From: Actinomycetota bacterium
GTDB taxonomy: Bacteria; Actinomycetota; Actinomycetes; Actinomycetales; Microbacteriaceae
Length of the DNA: 10,780 nucleotides
Assembly: GCA_009702645.1 (NCBI GenBank)
Contig: WLHO01000016.1
Span: forward strand, 1-10,780
Direction of reading: 5' to 3'
The first letter of the stretch is position 1, and every line of letters starts with the position of its first letter. Made by a program: the position numbers and the translations under genes. The notes below the pieces were generated by a model that searched no databases, was not told the origin of the DNA, and saw only the letters and a program-made list of their open reading frames with translations. This document shows, in pieces, positions 6,917 to 10,780 of this stretch.

Positions 6917-6939
6917 AATTAGGCCTCAAGGCTCTAATT
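6917..6939. promoter_or_regulatory. 23-bp interrupted palindrome, candidate MerR operator
   Basis: AATTAG (6917-6922) and GCC (6923-6925) pair with GGC (6930-6932) and CTAATT (6934-6939) around a TCAA centre, with one unpaired base at 6933. Its edge lies 16 bases before the start codon of the Rv1830-type regulator. MerR proteins bind dyads of about this size, often within their own promoters, so autoregulation is a reasonable inference. As RNA it would form a hairpin just upstream of the Shine-Dalgarno, so translational control is an alternative. A further inverted pair, CCTCAAG (6924-6930) and CTTGAGG (6948-6954), overlaps it. Confidence 0.5.
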
Positions 6940-6965
6940 GTCCCCCGCTTGAGGTAACAACGCCA

Positions 6966-6981
6966 GTTAATCTTGATTTAC
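6966..6981. repeat. 16-bp near-perfect palindrome between the two MerR genes
   Basis: GTTAATC-TT-GATTTAC has 7-base arms that pair with one mismatch. It sits in the 110-base gap between the FtsR-type and Rv1830-type genes, upstream of the larger dyad. It could be a second regulator site; no T run follows, so it is not a good terminator. Confidence 0.35.
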
Positions 6982-7010
6982 GGCGTGTCGGGTGCGTAGC
7001 TAAAGGGCTG

Positions 7011-7712
7011 CTACTGGTCGATCTTGGAGATGACCGACTTGATTAGCTCTCCGCGGATGGTTGCGAACTGGTTCTCAATTTCCTGGGCGTAATGGGCAGC
7101 CCTTGACTTGCTGGCCGCCTCGTTCTTGCCTAGAACCGGTGCAACGACACCTTCGATGATTCCGATCTCACGCTCGGCAGACGCTTTGAGTCCCCGTAGG
7201 TGCCTAGGTGAAATACCAAAACGCTGCAGATGAACAATTGCTCTTGCAATTTCCAAATCGGATGACTCAAATGGCTCTTTGGCGATCAGGCTCAGTGTCT
7301 GTGCTTCTTGAAGCAGACCCGCGCTGATGCCAGTTTCGCTCATTAGCGCAACCTTGGTTAGCTTGATCGGGTTTTTTGGCTGCAGCTTTGAAACAGATGA
7401 TTGCACCTGAGGAAGATTTGGGCTCTTGCCGGAATCGAGCTGCTCTAGGTACTCGCGAATAACGCGCAGTGGAAGATACTGATCTCTTTGAAGCTCGAGA
7501 ATAACTCGAGTGCGCTGAACATCCTGCTCGGAAAACTTTCGGTAACCTGCTGGAGTTCGCTGAGGCTCAATCAAGCCCTGCTCTTCTAGAAAGCGAAGCT
7601 TGGAAGGTGAAAGATCTGGAAACTCTGGATTTAGAACGCTGAGCACTTGGCCGATAGTGAACAGTTTCCCACTTGAGGAAATTGCCCTAACGTTGCTCTG
7701 CGCTGAACCCAT
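7011..7712 (-). CDS. ftsR: MerR-family regulator of the FtsR (Rv1828) type
   Basis: A 233-residue regulator. The N-terminal MerR winged helix covers about 17-90: FTIGQVLSVL, then SPSKLRFLEEQGLIEPQRT (35-53), the wing AGYRKFSEQDV, and a helix ending PLRVIREYLEQLD. A linker (95-115) leads to a C-terminal helical domain (about 117-232), including FGISPRHLRGLKASAEREIG. These features and the gene order pgsA-FHA-merR match mycobacterial Rv1828 and corynebacterial FtsR, reported to activate ftsZ. The ATG at 7710-7712 overlaps the FHA gene stop by one base (TAATG) and has no clear Shine-Dalgarno, so it should be translated by coupling. Symbol given by family resemblance and synteny; its targets in this organism are inferred. 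Confidence 0.85.
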   Translation of the reverse strand: MGSAQSNVRAISSSGKLFTIGQVLSVLNPEFPDLSPSKLRFLEEQGLIEPQRTPAGYRKFSEQDVQRTRVILELQRDQYLPLRVIREYLEQLDSGKSPNLPQVQSSVSKLQPKNPIKLTKVALMSETGISAGLLQEAQTLSLIAKEPFESSDLEIARAIVHLQRFGISPRHLRGLKASAEREIGIIEGVVAPVLGKNEAASKSRAAHYAQEIENQFATIRGELIKSVISKIDQ

Positions 7713-8143
7713 TAGTTGTTGCCCGCTGCTTTCGAAGAATAAAACGTAAGTCGGAATTTACCGATTTGGACTTCAGCACCTTCTTCTAGAAGTGCACTCT
7801 CAATCCGAACCCCATCGTAATAGGTTCCATTCAACGATGCCAAATCCTGAACTTGGAAAGAATTGCCATGACGATGGAATTCAGCGTGCCTTCTAGAGAC
7901 TGTTACATCATCTAGAAAGATGTCAGCGTTTGGGTGTCTGCCTACGGTGGTTACATCGCTATCGAGAAGGAATCTTGCTCCAGATTTTGGGCCTGATCGA
8001 ACAACTAACAGGGCGTGACCTTCAGGCAGGGCATCAACGGCAGCCTGGTGTTCCGGGCTTAGGCTCTGGCTTTCCTCGGTAAGCCACTCGGAATTGAAGC
8101 GCAGGGTGGACTCGACCTCGTTCTTGCCTTGGTTATCTTCCAT
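7712..8143 (-). CDS. garA: FHA-domain metabolic switch protein, GarA/OdhI type
   Basis: GarA/OdhI proteins bind and inhibit 2-oxoglutarate dehydrogenase (and in mycobacteria also act on glutamate metabolism). Phosphorylation of an N-terminal Thr by Ser/Thr kinases makes the tail bind the protein's own FHA domain and turns it off. Numbering from the ATG at 8143, the FHA domain covers about 44-138, with GR (68-69), VSRRH (82-86) and LNGTY (104-108) forming the phosphothreonine pocket; the run DIFLDDVTVSRRHAEF is as in GarA. The N-terminal switch reads VEST (10-13), where GarA has VETT, so one of the two target threonines is Ser. A GTG three bases upstream is possible, but the ATG is better placed after AGGGGAG and forms a TGATG overlap with the phosphatidyltransferase gene. 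Cytoplasmic; no PknB/PknG-like kinase is in the window. Confidence 0.92.
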   Translation of the reverse strand: MEDNQGKNEVESTLRFNSEWLTEESQSLSPEHQAAVDALPEGHALLVVRSGPKSGARFLLDSDVTTVGRHPNADIFLDDVTVSRRHAEFHRHGNSFQVQDLASLNGTYYDGVRIESALLEEGAEVQIGKFRLTFYSSKAAGNN

Positions 8144-8766
8144 CACGCTCCCCTTTTACTTACATTTACATTAGTGCTTTTCTGACGCTCTTCTCTAATC
8201 AGTAAAACTAGCTGCCAGAGGTAGACAAAGCCAGACCACCAGTAAAGAGCCACTCCCCAAAGAGCGAATGCCCAGGCAATCGGAGTGATGATAAATGCCG
8301 CTTCAGTGAAGATCTTGCCCATCAGTAGCAGTGGGAACGAATACAGCAAGGCAAAGGTGCTGGCCTTGCCAAGGTAGTGAACCGGGAGGGACCTGTAGCC
8401 AACCGAAGCCAGAATCGGTAGCGAGATGAGCATTAGTACATCGCGCAGGATTACAAGGCCAGCCAGCCACCAAGGCACATACCCGGTTGCCGACAGGGCC
8501 AGCAAGGTAGCAAAGATGTAAAGTCGATCAGCTACTGGGTCGAGCATTTTGCCAAGCTTGGTGGTTTGATTTAGCTTCCTGGCAAGGTAGCCATCTAGAA
8601 AATCAGTAAGTCCCGCAACGGCCAATACAACGATGGCTGCTAGGAAAAGCTCTTCAAGCAATAGCCACAAAAAAACTGGAACCAGAGCAATGCGAAGAAA
8701 GCTCAGGAGGTTTGGGATGTTCAGCACCTCGCCGTTTAGAAAGCCAGCTGTCTTACCCGAGGTCAT
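8143..8766 (-). CDS. pgsA: CDP-alcohol phosphatidyltransferase (PgsA-type)
   Basis: An integral membrane enzyme of 207 residues joining a phosphatidyl group from CDP-diacylglycerol to an alcohol. The complete CDP-OH motif is present: D55, D58-G59, A62-R63, G72, D76 and D80, all with the standard spacing. Hydrophobic stretches near 22-53, 82-96, 101-122, 136-149, 156-175 and 177-190 suggest about six membrane helices. The likely product is phosphatidylglycerophosphate. In actinobacteria the same fold also serves as a eukaryote-like cardiolipin synthase, so that is a real alternative. The ATG at 8764-8766 follows a TAGACT box by exactly six bases and no Shine-Dalgarno is present, so the mRNA may be leaderless. 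It heads a coupled set with the FHA and FtsR-type genes, an order resembling Rv1822-Rv1828 but without gcvH between. Confidence 0.9.
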   Translation of the reverse strand: MTSGKTAGFLNGEVLNIPNLLSFLRIALVPVFLWLLLEELFLAAIVVLAVAGLTDFLDGYLARKLNQTTKLGKMLDPVADRLYIFATLLALSATGYVPWWLAGLVILRDVLMLISLPILASVGYRSLPVHYLGKASTFALLYSFPLLLMGKIFTEAAFIITPIAWAFALWGVALYWWSGFVYLWQLVLLIREERQKSTNVNVSKRGA

Positions 8767-8772
8767 GGGTTG

Positions 8773-8778
8773 AGTCTA
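8773..8778 (-). promoter_or_regulatory. -10 box for a leaderless phosphatidyltransferase gene
   Basis: TAGACT on the minus strand is followed by six bases and then the ATG at 8766, the spacing expected when transcription begins at the start codon. No purine-rich ribosome site lies between. A -35 is not obvious, which is common for such promoters. Confidence 0.5.
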
Positions 8779-8819
8779 TTGGATTTGAGAATGTCTAAAC
8801 CTTGGTCTTGGTCGCCTTG

Positions 8820-8893
8820 TCGGGCTAGCGGGATTTGAACCCACGACCTCTTGACCCCCAGTCAAGCGCGCTACCAAGCTGCGCTATAGCCCG
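8820..8893 (-). tRNA. tRNA-Pro (anticodon GGG)
   Basis: On the minus strand a full cloverleaf is readable. The 7-bp acceptor stem is CGGGCTA/TAGCCCG, the D stem GCGC/GCGC has loop AGCTTGGTA, and the anticodon stem CTTGA/TCAAG carries loop CTGGGGG (anticodon GGG). The T arm GTGGG/CCCGC has one G-U pair and loop TTCAAAT. The discriminator is A, as usual for bacterial tRNA-Pro. The 3' CCA is not encoded (the next bases are CAA), so CCA must be added by nucleotidyltransferase. It reads proline CCC and CCU codons. It lies 15 bases downstream of der, on the same strand. Confidence 0.97.
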
Positions 8894-8905
8894 TTGTTGG
8901 AGCCC

Positions 8906-8911
8906 AGTCTA
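8906..8911 (-). promoter_or_regulatory. Possible -10 box of tRNA-Pro
   Basis: TAGACT on the minus strand overlaps the der stop codon and would start transcription about six bases before the tRNA 5' end. The same hexamer precedes the phosphatidyltransferase gene. No clear -35 is seen, and cotranscription with der is possible. Confidence 0.35.
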
Positions 8912-10363
8912 ACGCTTGCGTTTTTCGCGGACCCTCATCGATACTTCGATCGGGGTGCCCTCAAAGCCGAAGCTCTCACGCAGGCGCCTAACAATAAACC
9001 TGCGGTACTGCGGGTCTAGGAAGCCGGTAGTAAACAGAATGAACTTCGGAGGTCTGGTTGAAGCCTGAGTGGCGAATAGGATTCGGGGCTGCTTTCCTCC
9101 TCGCACCGGGTGAGGAAACTCCATGGCAAGTTCTTGAATAAAGGTGTTCAGCTTTCCAGTTGGGATTCGAAGGTCCCAGCTGTGTAGGGCAACTTCCAGC
9201 GATGGCACCAGCTTTTCCAAGTGCCTGCCTGTAAGTGCCGAGATGTTTACTCGCGGTGCCCAAGAAACGTGGGCTAGGTCCTGCTCAATTTCACGTTCTA
9301 GGTAGCGTCTGCGTTCCTCATCGAGCTGATCCCACTTATTGAACGCCAGAACCAGAGCACGGCCCGATTCCAGTGCCAGGTCAACAATGCGAATATCGCC
9401 TTCACTGATTGGCTCAGTGACATCGAACAAGATAACCGCAACTTCGGTGCGCTCAAGCGCTGCCGCTGTTCTCAAAGAGGCGTAGAAATCTGCTCCCTGA
9501 GCTAGCTTGATGCGCCTTCTGATACCTGCGGTATCAACGAAGCGCCAGATCTTGCCACCGAGTTCAATTTGCTCATCAACTGGGTCACGGGTTGTTCCAG
9601 CAATTTCGCTTACAACAGCTCTAATGCTTCCGGCTGCCTTGTTTAGAAGTGAGGACTTACCCACATTAGGGCGGCCAATTAGAGCAACTCTTCGAGGTCC
9701 GCCAAATTCCTGCTGGGCAACAGTAGAAACACTTGGAAGCTTTGACATCGCAACATCTAACATGTCCGCTACTCCCCTACCGTGAACGGCAGAAACTGGC
9801 AGCGGCTCACCAAGACCCAGCGACCAAAGTGCTGCCGCTTCTGGTTCTTGTCTTGCATCGTCAATCTTGTTGGCAACTAGAACTACTGGCTTGCCTGAGG
9901 ACCTAAGCATTTTGACCACTCGCTCATCGCTTGCGGTTGGGCCAACCATCGCGTCCACAACAAACAACACAGCATCAGATAGCTCGACGGCGACCTCGGC
10001 CTGAGCGGCAACGGCTGCATCGATTCCTTTGGGATTTGGTTCCCAACCACCGGTGTCAACCAGGGTGAACTTACGACCGTTCCATTCGGCTTTGTATGAA
10101 ACTCGGTCTCTGGTCACACCAGGGACATCTTCAACGACCGCTTCGCGACGACCTAGGATTCGATTCACCAGGGCTGACTTTCCAACGTTTGGACGACCAA
10201 CAATTGCCAGCACTGGCAAAGCAGGCAGATAGCCAGGAACGGCATTGTCGTCAAGCTCTATATCGAGAAGCGCTAAGTCTTCTTCGTCTAATTCGTATTC
10301 GCTAAGGGAGCCGCGCAGCACATCAGCGCGCGCTTGCTCGTCGAAGTTCTCTTCGTGCTCCAT
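8909..10363 (-). CDS. der: GTPase Der (EngA), 50S ribosome assembly factor
   Basis: An essential tandem GTPase that acts in maturation of the 50S subunit. Both G domains are intact in the 484 residues. Domain 1 has GRPNVGKS (56-63), DTGG (103-106), NKID (165-168) and SAVHG (191-195). Domain 2 has GRPNVGKSS (230-238), DTAG (277-280), NKWD (342-345) and SALTG (375-379). The C-terminal KH-like domain follows (about 395-484), ending in a basic tail MRVREKRKR. Residues 1-48 form a very acidic extension rich in Glu and Asp that precedes the first G domain; E. coli Der lacks such a leader. The ATG at 10361-10363 has AGGG four bases upstream and lies 15 bases after cmk, giving the common actinobacterial cmk-der operon. 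tRNA-Pro follows. Confidence 0.97.
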   Translation of the reverse strand: MEHEENFDEQARADVLRGSLSEYELDEEDLALLDIELDDNAVPGYLPALPVLAIVGRPNVGKSALVNRILGRREAVVEDVPGVTRDRVSYKAEWNGRKFTLVDTGGWEPNPKGIDAAVAAQAEVAVELSDAVLFVVDAMVGPTASDERVVKMLRSSGKPVVLVANKIDDARQEPEAAALWSLGLGEPLPVSAVHGRGVADMLDVAMSKLPSVSTVAQQEFGGPRRVALIGRPNVGKSSLLNKAAGSIRAVVSEIAGTTRDPVDEQIELGGKIWRFVDTAGIRRRIKLAQGADFYASLRTAAALERTEVAVILFDVTEPISEGDIRIVDLALESGRALVLAFNKWDQLDEERRRYLEREIEQDLAHVSWAPRVNISALTGRHLEKLVPSLEVALHSWDLRIPTGKLNTFIQELAMEFPHPVRGGKQPRILFATQASTRPPKFILFTTGFLDPQYRRFIVRRLRESFGFEGTPIEVSMRVREKRKR

Positions 10364-10367
10364 AAAT

Positions 10368-10371
10368 CCCT
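10368..10371 (-). promoter_or_regulatory. Ribosome binding site of der
   Basis: AGGG on the minus strand, four bases before the ATG at 10363, inside the 15-base gap after cmk. It supports the upstream start that includes the acidic N-terminal extension. Confidence 0.6.
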
Positions 10372-10378
10372 AGCTTGT

Positions 10379-10780
10379 TTAGTGGTTGATTAGATCAACC
10401 AGGGCAGCCACGGAACCTTCAAATGAAAGATCTGTGGTGTCTAGCAGCTTTACCCCGGGCGCTGGATTCAGAAAGTCAACTACTTTGGAGTCTTTCTTGT
10501 CCCGATCGCTTACCTGAGCCGAAATTGAACCATCGACCTGCAGATCAACTGCTCTTCTCCCAAGTCTAACTTCTTCACTGGCGGTTAGCAGCACCCGAGT
10601 TTGAGCATCAGGTAGGACAACTGTTGTTATATCGCGCCCCTCGACGATGATTCCTGGCTTTTCACAGCCGGCTGCTATCGATCGAGTGATCTTTCTCATA
10701 AACGAACGCACCTTGGGCTGAGCAGCCACCTTGCTGACACTTAGCTCAACTTCTTTGGAGCGAATGCCCTCGGTGACATC
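10379..10780 (-). CDS. cmk: Cytidylate kinase, C-terminal part (cut by window edge)
   Basis: Phosphorylates CMP and dCMP to the diphosphates with ATP; cytoplasmic nucleotide salvage and supply. The open frame runs without a stop to the right edge, so the N-terminus and P-loop lie outside. The visible 133 residues begin DVTEGIRSKEVELSVSKVA, which matches the CMP-binding region of Cmk. They continue with VRSFMRKI, IIVEGRDITTVVLP (the family usually has EGRDIGTVV) and LTASEEVRLGRRA, and end LLDTTDLSFEGSVAALVDLI, where the substrate-binding DTTDL is typical. A GTG at 10729 is not a start, since homology continues upstream of it. The stop is 15 bases before der. In relatives scpA, scpB and rluB precede cmk and may lie just beyond the window. 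Confidence 0.93.
   Translation of the reverse strand, partial: DVTEGIRSKEVELSVSKVAAQPKVRSFMRKITRSIAAGCEKPGIIVEGRDITTVVLPDAQTRVLLTASEEVRLGRRAVDLQVDGSISAQVSDRDKKDSKVVDFLNPAPGVKLLDTTDLSFEGSVAALVDLINH

Noticed and set aside
6924..6954. CCTCAAG / CTTGAGG pair as a possible HspR-binding HAIR element
   Set aside because: The HAIR consensus has the half-sites in the opposite order (CTTGAG first) with seven bases between. Here the order is reversed and the spacer is 17, so it is noted only as an inverted pair.
8144..8146. GTG at 8146 as the start of the FHA gene
   Set aside because: It is possible, but the ATG three bases later is better spaced from AGGGGAG and forms the TGATG overlap; the ATG was chosen.
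8911..8925. Plus-strand AACGC-TT-GCGTT followed by TTTTT, resembling a terminator
   Set aside because: No plus-strand gene ends nearby, the loop would be only two bases, and the sequence is accounted for by the last codons of der, which encode its basic tail.
9507..9785. Plus-strand open frames opposite der (also 10029-10305)
   Set aside because: They mirror the GTPase domains in another frame and have no independent support.
10727..10729. GTG at 10729 as a cmk start
   Set aside because: The frame stays open to the window edge and residues upstream of it match Cmk, so it is internal.
1..10780. Mobile elements, CRISPR arrays, phage or defence genes
   Set aside because: I looked for direct repeats, transposase or integrase motifs and spacer-repeat patterns and saw none. 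The tRNA-Pro gene has no integrase or duplicated 3' end nearby that would mark an attachment site.

Overview
The window looks like core chromosome from a small-genome actinobacterium, most probably a Micrococcales/Microbacteriaceae relative of the freshwater 'Luna' lineages. That placement is inference. It rests on roughly balanced base composition, very tight gene packing, two apparently leaderless genes with TANNNT -10 boxes, and a gene set with clear actinobacterial counterparts: GarA/OdhI, the two MerR regulators related to Rv1828 (FtsR) and Rv1830, an EspI-like ATPase, and cmk-der. I see no insertion sequence, phage gene, integrase or CRISPR array. The longest stretch without a gene is about 110 bases.

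Layout, left to right. Positions 1-224 (+) hold the C-terminal end of a long-chain acyl-CoA synthetase. It meets peptide deformylase (def) tail to tail, and a CTAG serves as TAG stop on both strands. Then, all on the minus strand and transcribed right to left, come pyruvate carboxylase (2005-5409), an EspI/MinD-like ATPase starting at TTG (728-1939) and def (221-721). Divergent from pyc is a ParA-family ATPase (5476-6363, +), which converges with a MerR regulator of the Rv1830 type (6367-6900, -) leaving three bases between stops. A 110-base intergenic region (6901-7010) holds two dyad symmetries.

The next block is a translationally coupled minus-strand set: CDP-alcohol phosphatidyltransferase (8143-8766), an FHA protein of the GarA/OdhI type (7712-8143) and an FtsR-type MerR regulator (7011-7712), with one-base stop/start overlaps. 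Upstream lie tRNA-Pro(GGG) (8820-8893), the double GTPase Der (8909-10363) and the truncated C-terminal part of cytidylate kinase (10379-10780).

How the genes fit together: Der acts in 50S ribosome assembly, Def trims nascent peptides and Cmk supplies CDP/dCDP. The phosphatidyltransferase makes anionic membrane lipid. The FHA protein is expected to tune 2-oxoglutarate metabolism under Ser/Thr kinase control, while Pyc fills the TCA cycle. FtsR and the Rv1830-type regulator are linked in relatives to cell division, and the ParA/MinD-like ATPases suggest chromosome or division-site positioning. I do not see a wholly new system. The points most worth following are the altered phospho-switch in the FHA protein, the dyad in front of the second MerR gene, the EspI-like ATPase outside any ESX locus, and the leaderless starts.
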